This document shows, in pieces, positions 16,081-24,360 of a stretch of 64,000 nt of DNA. Both the position numbers and the translations under genes were made by a program. The notes under the pieces were generated by a model. The model ran no database searches and was not told the origin of the DNA. It saw only the letters and a list, made by a program, of their open reading frames with translations. The stretch is taken from assembly GCF_001942345.1 (NCBI RefSeq), contig NZ_MKKI01000045.1, forward strand, positions 62,001 through 126,000. The letters are read 5' to 3'. The stretch's first letter is position 1, and the number at the start of each line of letters is the position of its first letter. Origin of the DNA: Corynebacterium sp. CNJ-954 (GTDB taxonomy: Bacteria > Actinomycetota > Actinomycetes > Mycobacteriales > Mycobacteriaceae).

Positions 16081-16371
16081 TTAGTGCTGCCTCCTGTCAT
16101 GTGTGGCCTCCAGGCGGATCCCGATGGTGATACCGATGCTCACCAGGTCGTCGAGGGTGAACCTGTCGAGGCGCCCTACGGACAGCTCGGTCACTCGAGG
16201 TTGAGTCAACCCCAGCTGGACCGCAGCATGGCCTGCATCCCACCGCTGTTCGGCGATATGGTCGTTGATTGAGGAGAGCAGTGCTGAGCGCAGTCGGAAG
16301 TTCTCAGCCTCAGCCGGGGTGTCGGCGAGGGCGTCCCACACGCTGGTGGTCCTGGTGGCGGGGTTGTTCAT
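16081..16371 (-). CDS. Xre/HigA-like HTH regulator, copy 2
   Basis: 96 aa, aligning end to end with 4096-4386. HTH: QLGLTQPRVTELSVGRLDRF; lead: VWDALADTPAEAENFRLRS. It is 27 bases downstream of the CxxC gene, the same spacing as in copy 1. Probably an autoregulator of the cassette; no toxin partner seen. Confidence 0.8.
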   Translation of the reverse strand: MNNPATRTTSVWDALADTPAEAENFRLRSALLSSINDHIAEQRWDAGHAAVQLGLTQPRVTELSVGRLDRFTLDDLVSIGITIGIRLEATHDRRQH

Positions 16372-16398
16372 GAGGTGTGTTCTCTCCTGGGTGGGTGG

Positions 16399-16707
16399 CT
16401 AATCGGGGATCTCGTTGCGGATGCGGGCGACGGTTTTCAGCTGTTCGGGGGTCAGTTCGTCGAGGGTGCGTTTGTCCATCGCGATGGCCCACCAGACTGT
16501 GGCGTCTATGGGACAGTGTTCGCAGGTGCGTGGTGAGATGATTCCGAACTCGCCCATGTCCGGTGGGTAGTCCCATCCGGCCCAGTAGGCGGCCTGTGCG
16601 GTCAGCATTACGGTCTTGCCGCAGACCTCACAGATGTGCGTGAAGGCATCGGTGGGTGTGTAGTCGCGGTGGTCGGGGTGTGTGTTGTCGCCGGGCTGGT
16701 CAGTCAT
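16399..16707 (-). CDS. Small CxxC...CxxC zinc-ribbon-like protein, full-length copy
   Basis: 102 aa. Two knuckles, CEVCG (~residue 27) and CEHCP (~63), are separated by about 35 residues including AAYWAGWDYPPDMGEFG, followed by IDATVWWAIAMDKRTLDELTPEQLKT. This four-Cys layout could bind one zinc. The ATG overlaps the phosphoesterase stop by eight bases, so translation is coupled. The copy at 4414-4596 lacks the inter-knuckle segment. Family not recognised. Confidence 0.7.
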   Translation of the reverse strand: MTDQPGDNTHPDHRDYTPTDAFTHICEVCGKTVMLTAQAAYWAGWDYPPDMGEFGIISPRTCEHCPIDATVWWAIAMDKRTLDELTPEQLKTVARIRNEIPD

Positions 16708-18163
16708 GGCGGGGGTCTTGTGGTGGGAGTTGGGTGTCTGGTTCGTCGTGGTCGTAGAGCTGGATGTGGCGGTGGGCGTGTTGTTGTCGCCGGCGGCGGG
16801 CGTGTTCGTAGTTCAGTCTGGTCTCGGCGGCCAGGGCGGCGTAGGCGGCGGTGATGGCGGCGTCAGCGGCCCACAGGCGGATTTCCTCGGTGCCCCATAG
16901 CGTGATGATGGGGCTGAGGTGGCGGTAGATGTCGAACTGTTCCCGTGGGTCGAGTAGGTGGGTCGCCAGGTTGTCGATGTCGTCATTGCGAATCCAGGCG
17001 GACAATTGTTCGGCGGCCTTGTCACGGGCAGAGGCGTCGGTGTCCTCGGGGGTGTCGGTGCGGGCGATGCGTCGGGCGGCGAGGGTGTGCCGTAGCCCGA
17101 ATCCGCGCTGGCGTCCGGTGACTTGTTGCAGGATCATTCGGTGGGCGGTGATCGACTCGATGGTGCCCGGGTTCACCGGTTGGTCGTAGGTGTCCAGGTT
17201 CACCTCAGGGGCGGCGAGTTCGACGGTATCCCACTCGAACAGTCCCTGGTGCTCGACATGGCGGTGGCTTGTGGGAACCTGGGTCAGGTCATCATTGGGG
17301 TAGGTGTAGGTGGACCGTTCGACCGGTATGCTCCAGCTCCAGTCGGTGGTGTCGAGGATCGCCACGGAGCCGTCACGGGTTTCCTTATTCAACCCCACGT
17401 CCAGTACACCGCCGACAGGGGCGGCGAAGCGGGTGTGATGATGACCGTGGACATGTACTCGTGGGGATGCGGCGTCACGGACTTCGGTGAGGTGGGCGCG
17501 GTTGGTCTCGCCGGCGGGTTCACCGGCCTTGTCTTGGGCGTGCTCACTGCCGCGGGCCAGTGCGGTGAAGGCTTCGGTGGTCGTCTCATGGGTGACCAGG
17601 ATGTCCACCGGCGGTTGGCCGGGGTCGGTGGCTGCGGCGATGGCCCGGTCGGCCTGGGGTTCGGTGATGTTTTCGCCTGGCCACCAGTTGAGTCGTTCGG
17701 TGCGCCAGTCTTTGTCGATGGAGGAGGCGCCGCCGAGGAACAGGATCTCCACTCCGGCCAGCCGGGCCCGGGTGCCGCGGGGCATGTAGGTGACGTTGTC
17801 ACTGATGGGTACCGGGTGGGGTGTGTCGGGGTTCAGGAGGTCGTGGTTCTCGTGGTTGCCGTCGATGAAGCGGACGTCCACCTCGGCGAGGTCGATGCCG
17901 GGTGGGCAGACGGATTCGAGTGTCGCCTGGGCCATCTGCGCCATGTCGGGGTGGTCGTCGGGTTGGGGTGGGATTTCGTCGCCTTAGAGCCAGTAGTCGC
18001 CGCACTGGATGATCGTGGTTGCGCCGGTGCTCAGGGCGAGGATGAGGGTGTGTTCGAGGGCGGTGAAGCTGCGGTGGATGTCGCCGATGAAGGCGATCAA
18101 GTGCGGGTTCGGGGTGACTGGAGCGTGATTGTCGCGGGTGCCGAAAGCGTCAGGGGTCAGCAT
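16700..18163 (-). pseudogene. Metallophosphoesterase with an internal stop codon, copy 2
   Basis: Start ATG 18163 overlaps the preceding gene's stop. The protein begins MLTPDAFGTRDNHAP and keeps FIGDIH, but after QCGDYWL the codon that is TAC (Tyr) in copy 1 is TAA (17984-17986). Downstream the frame is open to 16700 with FIDGNHEN, VTHETT, VHGHHHTRF and the C-terminal extension intact. So a single ochre codon at about residue 60 breaks an otherwise complete ~487-codon gene. Restart at ATG 17944 would lose two metal-ligand motifs. A sequencing error or very recent mutation is possible. Confidence 0.8.
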
Positions 18164-19086
18164 GGCGGGTGTGTCCTCGGAGGTGTCGTGGCGGTTGGGG
18201 GTTGTGTGTCGTGTTCTGCGCAGGCTGTGGTCTCGGGTTCACGGCCGGGGATCGGGAGCTTCTCGTCGTCGCCGGTGTCCTGCCGACCGACCGGGCTGGT
18301 CCAGGTGAGGTCGCGGGTGTCGCAGATGGCGACGGAGCCGGTGGTTTTCTCCAGTGACAGGGAGATGTCGGTGACCGGGTGACCGTCGAGGTCATAAGTG
18401 CAGCTGTGTCTGGTGTGGTGGTGGCCGTGGACGTGGAACCGCGGCCGGGCGCGCGCGACTATCGAGTCGAGGTGGGCGCGGTTGGTCTCGCCGGCGGGGT
18501 CGTGTTGTTTACCGCGGGCGTGGGGGCTGACGGTGCACAGGTCAGTGAAGGCGGTGGTGGAGGTGTCGTGGGTGACCAGAATATCGACGCGGGATGAGTC
18601 GGATGTGTCGGCTGGATCAGCCGCGGTGACTCGTTCGGCTTGGCCGGTGGTGATGTTCTCCGCCGGCCACCAGTCTTTGCCTTCGATGCGGTGTTCGCGG
18701 TCGGTGGAGGACGCCCCGCCGAAGAACAGGATGGCAGCGCCAGCGAGGTGAGCCCGGGTCCCGCGTGGCATGTAGGTGACGTTGTCGGACATCTGCACCA
18801 GAGCAGCAGCGCCGGGGTTGAGCACGTCGAAGTTCTCGTGGTTGCCGTCGATGAACCGATAATCGATGTCCTCCACGGCGATACCGTCGGGGCAGATCCG
18901 TCGCAGCGTTCGCTGCAGTTTGGGCAGCTCCTTGGGTCCGTCGTAGATCCAGAAGTCACCGACCTGGACGATAGTCGTGGCCCCGCGATTCAATGCCTGG
19001 GCTGTGGTGTGCTCAAAAGCGGCGAGTTTGCCGTGCAAGTCGCCGACGAAAGCGATGAGGTTCGGATTGGGTGCGGCGGTGACCAT
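18157..19086 (-). CDS. Calcineurin-like metallophosphoesterase, short paralogue (309 aa)
   Basis: All five motifs present: FVGDLHG (~residue 13), VGDFWIYDG (~43), FIDGNHEN (~78), VTHDTST and VHGHHHTRH. It lacks most of the C-terminal extension of the longer paralogue. Its last ~30 residues (from ETTACAEHD) run through a TTCTGCGCAG-containing stretch resembling the copy 1 spacer at 4940-4987, so the tail may be recently acquired. Start ATG 19086 follows GGGGAG. Its stop overlaps the next phosphoesterase start by seven bases, so this pair was once co-translated. Confidence 0.85.
   Translation of the reverse strand: MVTAAPNPNLIAFVGDLHGKLAAFEHTTAQALNRGATTIVQVGDFWIYDGPKELPKLQRTLRRICPDGIAVEDIDYRFIDGNHENFDVLNPGAAALVQMSDNVTYMPRGTRAHLAGAAILFFGGASSTDREHRIEGKDWWPAENITTGQAERVTAADPADTSDSSRVDILVTHDTSTTAFTDLCTVSPHARGKQHDPAGETNRAHLDSIVARARPRFHVHGHHHTRHSCTYDLDGHPVTDISLSLEKTTGSVAICDTRDLTWTSPVGRQDTGDDEKLPIPGREPETTACAEHDTQPPTATTPPRTHPPC
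18214..18223 (+). repeat. TTCTGCGCAG site inside the phosphoesterase 3' end
   Basis: It lies 51 bases upstream of the ATG at 18163 and inside the coding tail of the 309-aa gene, so an operator here would have to sit within a coding region. Confidence 0.5.
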
Positions 19087-19173
19087 GGGGGCTCCCCGGG
19101 AATGCGGGCTGTGGTTGGTGGGACGGCGACGGTAACACCGGTGTGATCGGGTTGGCCAGATACATGAGTGAAC

Positions 19174-19183
19174 TTCTGCGCAC
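19174..19183 (+). promoter_or_regulatory. TTCTGCGCAC site upstream of the cassette 2 lead gene
   Basis: 88 bases upstream of the ATG at 19086, within a 37-base block (19147-19183) that matches 29 of 37 positions at 7147-7183. The conserved position argues for a regulatory role. Confidence 0.55.
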
Positions 19184-19301
19184 CTCGGGTGGATACTTCC
19201 CAATTTCATCGTTGCCAGCCTGAAAGGTTCCCTGATGCGCATTGTTGCTACTGCTGCGCTCGGCCAAATCGGAAGAAGCGGGCGAAGCACGCAGAAACGT
19301 T

Positions 19302-19404
19302 GGCACAGTTGTCGGCACATGCTCTGTCACATGCCCCATCGCATGCACTGTCACGTGCTCTGTCACATTGTCTGGCACGTACCCTGTCACGTGATCTGGC
19401 ACAC
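19302..19404 (+). repeat. 12-bp tandem repeat array
   Basis: Eight consecutive 12-base units and a partial ninth follow the pattern G(T/G)CAC(A/G)TGCTCT, for example GTCACGTGCTCT at 19350-19361 and GTCACGTGATCT at 19386-19397. A 12-base period keeps any reading frame: on the minus strand it reads as four-residue units such as VTEH/VTVH/VTGY, on the plus strand as SHAL/SRAL. It may be a low-complexity segment of a lost gene or a cluster of CACGTG-like protein sites. No supported gene surrounds it. Confidence 0.7.
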
Positions 19405-19688
19405 GGGGGTTGACGCCGGGCGCGACTGGCTCCGGCACGTGCGTATGCGCGCGTCAGGGAGGCTAAATCCGGTACGTAGGAGTGTGGTCTCCATGCTTTC
19501 TCGCAGTGACTCGGGAAGGGCCTGCTGGCACAGGGGCCTGTCACGAGCCGAACCCGTCATTTACGGAGACGTTCATTTGCCCGGCATGGCCGACTTGTGG
19601 ATCCTCCGGCCCAACATTTTCGTCGTAGTCTGAGCTGTTCCCGGTGCGTGTGCCGGGCTATTGTGACCGCACATACAGATAGCTTGTT

Positions 19689-19983
19689 CTAGGGCATGTC
19701 TCCTATAAGATTCGTCCGGAACGTAACAGCCTGGAGGTATGGGCGAACAGCCGCTACTGCAGTTCACCGACGCCCAAGGGCCCGCATCGAAGGGTTCTTC
19801 CGGTGGTAGGCCGCCGGGATTCGATACTGAGGCGTACAAGAGCCGCAATGTTGTCGAGCGGGCGTTCAACAAGGTGAAGCAGTGGCGGGGTTGGCGACCC
19901 TGTACGACAAGTTGGCGTTGGTGTATCGGGCAGCGTTGTCGTCGATTGTCGCCTGGCCCGCGCCTTTAGGAGTCACGCCTTAG
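19689..19983 (+). mobile_element. Miniature IS5-type remnant with terminal inverted repeats
   Basis: Left end CTAGGGCATGTCTCCTATAAG (first 20 bases of 19689-19709) is matched by the complement of 19963-19983 at about 16 of 21 positions. Inside is the 3' end of an IS5-family transposase: [25 protein letters not shown], then after a frameshift [18 protein letters not shown]. Most of the gene, including the Asp catalytic positions, is missing, so the 295-base unit can only be moved in trans. Confidence 0.7.
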
Positions 19984-20566
19984 ACCGTGTCGGTGGATGC
20001 CGCGATCAACCGGGCTCATCTGCACATGACGTGCACGACTCGACTTGAGCAGCACACAGGGGGGCGCGAGCAAATTACACGAACCAGGAATACTGCCCTA
20101 TTGAACCGGCAGATCACGGTTCCGGGCGATCGCGGGGAGGGTAGTCTATCAAGATTCAAGTCGGCGTCGATGGCGCCGACAGACTGCTGTCGGTGGTGGT
20201 CACCAGTGGGCAACGTAATGACGGTGCGGTCCTGCGCGAGGTCATCGACGATGTCCGGGTGCCACGGGTCGGCGATGGCAGGCCACGCGCCAACCCGAAT
20301 GCGGTACTCACCGACCGGGCCTACCCAACCAAGGCCACCCGGGAGTATTTGCGGGCTCGGGGGACCAGGACAGTCATCCCTGAGAAAATCAACCAGGTTA
20401 CTGCCCGGAAGAAGAAGGATTCGGTCGGCGGCCGGCCACCGGGTTTTGACGCTGAGGTCTACAAGGGCCGCGATATTGTCGAGCGGGCGGTCAGCAAGAT
20501 CAAGCAGTGGAGGTGGTGTCGTCCGTGGTCGTTACCCGGCCGGCACCTTTAAAAAACACGGCCTAG
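19984..20566 (+). pseudogene. Frameshifted IS5-family transposase remnant
   Basis: Starts with SVDAAINRAHLHMTCTTRLE, then in other frames VVVTSGQRNDGAVLREVID, LTDRAYPTKATREYLRARG, VIPEKINQ and [19 protein letters not shown]. These match the order of the IS5/IS427-group catalytic domain but with several frame changes and a missing C-terminus. The right end 20546-20566 reads like the terminal repeat of the neighbouring remnant and overlaps the stop of the acyl-CoA ligase gene. Confidence 0.75.
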
Positions 20567-22311
20567 AGAGAATCACGTTGCTGAACAGTCAATAGCGATA
20601 TCCTTAAATCCAAGAGGCCGCCGGAGTCACAAAATCCCGGAGACGCGAAATAGATCAGCCGAGGCTCCAGCTCGCGCTTGACGACCTTGCCGATCGGGTT
20701 GCGCGGCAACGGCTGGTCCATCAGGACCACGTCGCGCGGGACAGCCGGGGCCATGAAGTTCTCCCGCACATGGTCGCGAACGTCGTCCTCACTCACCTCA
20801 GCGGAGCCGTCGGTGACGACATAGGCCTTGACGCGCTGGAACTTCTCGTCGTCCTCCACTCCGACACAGTAGGACTCGGCAACGCCGTCGAGCCGGTCGA
20901 TGATGTCGGACACGGAGGTCGGCCAGATGTTCTCGCCGCCGACGATGATCATGTCGTTGTTGCGCCCCAGCACGCGCAGTCGACCGGTCTCCGGGTCGAT
21001 GACACCCTTATCGCCGAGACTCAGCAGTCCCCGCGCAACGTCCTCGTGATCTCGACTGCCAAGATAGCCCTTCATGGACATGGCGTTGCGGGCGTGCACC
21101 ACACCCACCTGACCTGGCTCGACCTCTCTCCCGCTGTCGGGGTCGAGCAGCGCCAGTCGGCCGTTCCACACCGGGTGTCCGGCAGTCAGCGGATCCTCCC
21201 TGAGGTCCGACGGACTGGAATAGGACACGAGCAACCCCTCGGTGGATCCGTAACCGGAACCGAGGATGTACCCGTAGCGCTCCTGCAGGCCACGAACCAG
21301 GTCCTCGCTCATGGCGTTTCCTGCGTTGAGGATGAATGTGAGTGAGGAGGTGTCGTACCTGCCGGGGGCAGACTCATGGACCGCGAGCTGGTCCTTGAGG
21401 AAGACAGCGGAACTGATCAGACCGTCGCACCGGTATCGGTCGAGCTGGTGGAGGACGTTCTCCGCATCGAAGTTTCGCTGCGTGACAATCGTGCAACCGG
21501 CGAACAGCGCAATGCACGACGCACCCCACCCAAGGACGTGAAACATGCTCGCAGTCATCTGCAGCGTACATCCCGCCTGCAACCCACAGGTCTCGACGGG
21601 GGGACCGAGGACTCCTAGCGGTACATGAGGCTCCCCATGCCCCACCGCTTTCGGGGTGCCGCTCGTCCCTGAGGACATCAGGACAACTCCGCCCTGACTG
21701 GGGCGGCGGCCGAAAGTCACGTCCGTCGTCCCCGGAGTGGCCCACAACTCACGGAAGGAGGGGAAGGCGATGTTCTTCCGCGCATCGTCTCCGACCCACG
21801 AATGGCAGATACTGACCCCTGCACTCTCGTCGGGGATCCTGTCGTCGAACTCAGAGTCCATGAAAAGGAAGCTGATGTCGTGTTCGTCGACAATGTTACT
21901 GATCTGCGTCCTGCTGGCCCCCACGTTCAGGAGGAAGACGGTGAATCCCACGTACCCTTTGGCCGCCAGAGGAATGAGGAACCCCCTGCCGTTGCGCGCC
22001 ATTATTCCTACCCGACTGTCGGCGTCCACCCCATTGGCGACGAGCGCCTGTGCGGTGAGGACCGCCTGGTCACGTAGCTCCGCATAGGTGAGCTCGCCGT
22101 CATCGTCGACGAGAGCAACCCGGTCGGGGAATCGCGCCGCTGCGACGTCGAGCAGCCCCGACAGGGACGCTCCATAGCGGACGAGGCTCTTGGCCGTCGC
22201 AATACCGTCCTTGACCTGGAATCCGGTGAAAAATCCTGCGGAAACTGCAGCTCGCGCACCTCGGAGAAGCCCCTTCGTGTCGTACACGAACTGCTGCGCC
22301 TTATTTCTCAC
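20563..22311 (-). CDS. AMP-dependent acyl-CoA synthetase/ligase
   Basis: About 582 aa. Signature motifs are present: MSSGTSGTPKAVGHG (adenylate loop), GSGYGSTEGLL, LSLGDKGVID and the C-terminal hinge GRNNDMIIVGGENIWP. The near-terminal NPIGKVVKREL supplies the adenylation lysine. It activates a carboxylic acid with ATP and CoA. Start: GTG 22311 with AGGAAAGG upstream is preferred; in-frame GTGs at 22323 and 22371 are alternatives. The family normally ends soon after KREL; here about 30 extra residues follow, ending at a TAG inside an IS terminal repeat, so the original 3' end has been replaced. Confidence 0.85.
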   Translation of the reverse strand: MRNKAQQFVYDTKGLLRGARAAVSAGFFTGFQVKDGIATAKSLVRYGASLSGLLDVAAARFPDRVALVDDDGELTYAELRDQAVLTAQALVANGVDADSRVGIMARNGRGFLIPLAAKGYVGFTVFLLNVGASRTQISNIVDEHDISFLFMDSEFDDRIPDESAGVSICHSWVGDDARKNIAFPSFRELWATPGTTDVTFGRRPSQGGVVLMSSGTSGTPKAVGHGEPHVPLGVLGPPVETCGLQAGCTLQMTASMFHVLGWGASCIALFAGCTIVTQRNFDAENVLHQLDRYRCDGLISSAVFLKDQLAVHESAPGRYDTSSLTFILNAGNAMSEDLVRGLQERYGYILGSGYGSTEGLLVSYSSPSDLREDPLTAGHPVWNGRLALLDPDSGREVEPGQVGVVHARNAMSMKGYLGSRDHEDVARGLLSLGDKGVIDPETGRLRVLGRNNDMIIVGGENIWPTSVSDIIDRLDGVAESYCVGVEDDEKFQRVKAYVVTDGSAEVSEDDVRDHVRENFMAPAVPRDVVLMDQPLPRNPIGKVVKRELEPRLIYFASPGFCDSGGLLDLRISLLTVQQRDSL

Positions 22312-22449
22312 TTTACAAATCACCTTTCCTCGCACCTCTTCGGATGCAGGAAACCCTACTGTGTGGCGCACCCGACTGCAGGCCGGATCCGCGAATCCGG
22401 TACACGACGCGTCGGTAGCCGGGACTGATGAAGCTTAGGCGTCATGTGT

Positions 22450-22587
22450 TCACTGGCGTATCGCTGCCCGAATCGCCTTTGAGCGTGCGGTGATCCGCTC
22501 GGTCTTCGTGCGCTCGGTCAGTGCGGCGATCGTCACGTCGTCGAGGCGAACCGGGACGCGTGAGACAGCCGGGGCCTGTCGTGCCAC
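22450..22587 (-). CDS. Ribbon-helix-helix micro-ORF (45 aa), possibly a fragment
   Basis: The frame from GTG 22587 to TGA 22450 encodes VPVRLDDVTIAALTERTKTE then RITARSKAIRAAIRQ, the strand-helix-helix pattern of CopG-like antitoxins. No convincing ribosome site precedes it and no toxin gene is adjacent, so it may be the stump of a toxin-antitoxin pair. The remaining spacer 22588-22714 holds nothing else I can call. Confidence 0.4.
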   Translation of the reverse strand: MARQAPAVSRVPVRLDDVTIAALTERTKTERITARSKAIRAAIRQ

Positions 22588-22714
22588 AGGCGCAGGCCAC
22601 TGAAGAGATCCTGGATGATGAGGGCAAGGACACCGCTGTCGGAGGTCTGACTCCCTCGGTGCGTGTTCACGACCTCACGGGGAACTACAGCTAGCGACGG
22701 GGTCCAACCTCCGA

Positions 22715-23044
22715 TCACTCCCGGTGCGGTTGGTCGTCTCCCCATTGCTGCAACGCGGAGAACACGCCCTCCAAGCTTCTGCCTCGCTCCGTGATCCGGT
22801 AGGTGACTTGTGGTGGGACCGTTGCTTTCACTTCGCGTTCCACAAGTCCGGCAGCTACGAGTGACTTGAGCTCGCTGGAGAGCACCTTCTGCGAGATACC
22901 ACCTACGCGGCGCTGGAGCTCGGCGTAGCGGCACTCCTCCTGCAGCAACTCCCACAAGATGAGCATCGACCACTTGCCGCCGATGACGTCCAACGTCCTG
23001 CGTACTGACTCTCCGCAGTACCTGTCCGGTCGGGAACTGGCCAT
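22715..23044 (-). CDS. HxlR-family transcriptional regulator
   Basis: 109 aa, the usual length. The winged-helix core is clear: GGKWSMLILWELL, ELQRRVGGISQKVLSSELKSL and YRITERGRSLEGVFSALQQW. An early Cys (YCGESV, residue 10) matches the redox/electrophile-sensing Cys of HxlR/HypR/QorR proteins. It is divergent from a tautomerase gene and likely represses it in response to a reactive compound. Confidence 0.9.
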   Translation of the reverse strand: MASSRPDRYCGESVRRTLDVIGGKWSMLILWELLQEECRYAELQRRVGGISQKVLSSELKSLVAAGLVEREVKATVPPQVTYRITERGRSLEGVFSALQQWGDDQPHRE

Positions 23045-23165
23045 TCCCGCATCCTACCTACAGGTGTGTTCCTGACCTGAAAGTGCCTTCTTCCGCTGGT
23101 GAGCGCACGGTGCAAGGGTGGAAGAGGAAGTTCTCATTGAATGACACATCCCACCAGGAGGAAGC

Positions 23166-23375
23166 ATGCCCATCGTCAATCTCAGTATCGTCCCGGAGCT
23201 CATGGAAGGGGACCGGGACCCCCAGTACCGGCAGATCTCCGCGGGCATCACCGACGCCATTGTCTCAAGTACCGGTGCACCGGCAGAGTCGGTCCACGTG
23301 TTGATCAACGAGGTGTCGGACAGTCGTTATGCGGTCGGAGGCACGATGCTGCGCAACGCGCGGCCGCGTGACTGA
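23166..23375 (+). CDS. 4-oxalocrotonate tautomerase-family protein
   Basis: 69 aa. It starts Met-Pro, so processing exposes the catalytic Pro1 (MPIVNLSIVPELMEG), with conserved DAIVSSTGAPAESVHVLI. An excellent ribosome site AGGAGGA precedes ATG 23166. Divergently paired with an HxlR regulator and followed 33 bases later by a VOC protein gene; the group looks like a small detoxification unit. Confidence 0.85.
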   Translation: MPIVNLSIVPELMEGDRDPQYRQISAGITDAIVSSTGAPAESVHVLINEVSDSRYAVGGTMLRNARPRD

Positions 23376-23408
23376 ACGCCATTGTGATATCCAGGCTAAA
23401 ATCACCTG

Positions 23409-23750
23409 ATGGCGAAGTTCACGACAGTCGAGATGTACTCCACCGATGCCGCAGCATCAGCCGCCTTCATGGCTGATGTCTTCGAGTATCCCAACACGCT
23501 CTACGGTGACTCCTACTACGACGTACACGTCGGCGACGGCTTCACCGTCGCCTTCCAGACGAACCCTGAACCGCCGCGGCCGCTGACGATCTTCCAGGTC
23601 GACGACCTGGAACAGATGCGCGAGACCGTGATCGCAGCTGGCGGGGTCATCACCGTCGAACCCTTCGGCTTCCCCGGCGGACGTCGTTTTCAGTTCCGGG
23701 AACCCGGTGGCAACGAACTGTCTGTCTGGACCTCGGCAGACGACCAGTGA
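23409..23750 (+). CDS. VOC/glyoxalase-like protein
   Basis: 113 aa with the beta-alpha-beta-beta-beta repeat of the vicinal oxygen chelate fold: FTTVEMYSTDAAASAAFMAD at the start and FQFREPGGNELSVW at the end, where Glu is a usual metal ligand. Substrate unknown. Its last 61 bases overlap the 3' end of the convergent GNAT gene. Confidence 0.8.
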   Translation: MAKFTTVEMYSTDAAASAAFMADVFEYPNTLYGDSYYDVHVGDGFTVAFQTNPEPPRPLTIFQVDDLEQMRETVIAAGGVITVEPFGFPGGRRFQFREPGGNELSVWTSADDQ

Positions 23751-24304
23751 TGCGCTCCCCGGGCGTCCTCCCGCAGCAACCCAGCCACCGTCAGGTCGTG
23801 CCTGCGGTCACCACGTAGTACCGCCTGTCGCCTGACACCCTCGAGGGTGAACCCCACCTTTTTGGCCACCCGGGCGGAGGCGATGTTGTCCGCGAAAGCC
23901 TCCCAACCGATACGGGTGAGGCCCAACCCCGTCGGTGCCGCAGCGAAGCCGTAGTCGACGACCCTTTCCACTGCCTCCGTCATAAAGCCGTGGCCACGGA
24001 CCCGGCGGTCGATCCAGTAGCCGAGGTCAGCGCTTCCGTCGCGGACCTCGGACAGTGAAAGCACGCCGAGAATGTCCGGATCCGCACGTCGGTAGATCCC
24101 CCAGGTGAGCATTGTCCCGGTGGACCAGCCGTTCGGGATCACGTCCTCAATGAACTGGCGGGCATCGTCACGACGGTACGGGTCAGGCACGTCGGTGAAT
24201 GCGGCGATCTCAGGGTCCCCGCAGATCCCGGTCACCCGGTCGATGTCTGCACTCGTGGGGCACCGCAATGACAGACGATTGGTGGACAGGTCACAGGGCT
24301 CCAT
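23690..24304 (-). CDS. GNAT acetyltransferase (RimJ/RimL type)
   Basis: 204 aa. Typical features: TNRLSLRCPTSADID at the start, DLGYWIDRRVRGHGFMTEAV with the R/Q-x-x-G-x-G/A acetyl-CoA loop, and AFADNIASARVAKKVGFTLEG. Start 24304 is chosen because TACACT lies six bases upstream (leaderless) and family homology begins here. The convergent 61-base overlap with the VOC gene means the last ~20 residues are constrained by two genes. Confidence 0.85.
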   Translation of the reverse strand: MEPCDLSTNRLSLRCPTSADIDRVTGICGDPEIAAFTDVPDPYRRDDARQFIEDVIPNGWSTGTMLTWGIYRRADPDILGVLSLSEVRDGSADLGYWIDRRVRGHGFMTEAVERVVDYGFAAAPTGLGLTRIGWEAFADNIASARVAKKVGFTLEGVRRQAVLRGDRRHDLTVAGLLREDARGAHHWSSAEVQTDSSLPPGSRN

Positions 24305-24310
24305 GTCGAG

Positions 24311-24316
24311 AGTGTA
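24311..24316 (-). promoter_or_regulatory. -10 box for the leaderless GNAT gene
   Basis: TACACT on the minus strand sits about six bases before the ATG at 24304, leaving no room for a ribosome site. Confidence 0.5.
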
Positions 24317-24360
24317 TCGGTCAGGCAACACCGGCCACGGCCCCTCATCCACCAGGTAGC

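Noticed and set aside
17984..17986. Programmed recoding of the internal stop
   Set aside because: TAA is not used for selenocysteine or pyrrolysine, no readthrough structure is evident, and copy 1 has a plain Tyr codon.
17123..18382. Plus-strand open frame of about 419 codons
   Set aside because: Same shadow effect over the second phosphoesterase pair.
19302..19404. CRISPR array
   Set aside because: Units are contiguous 12-mers without spacers, and there are no cas genes.
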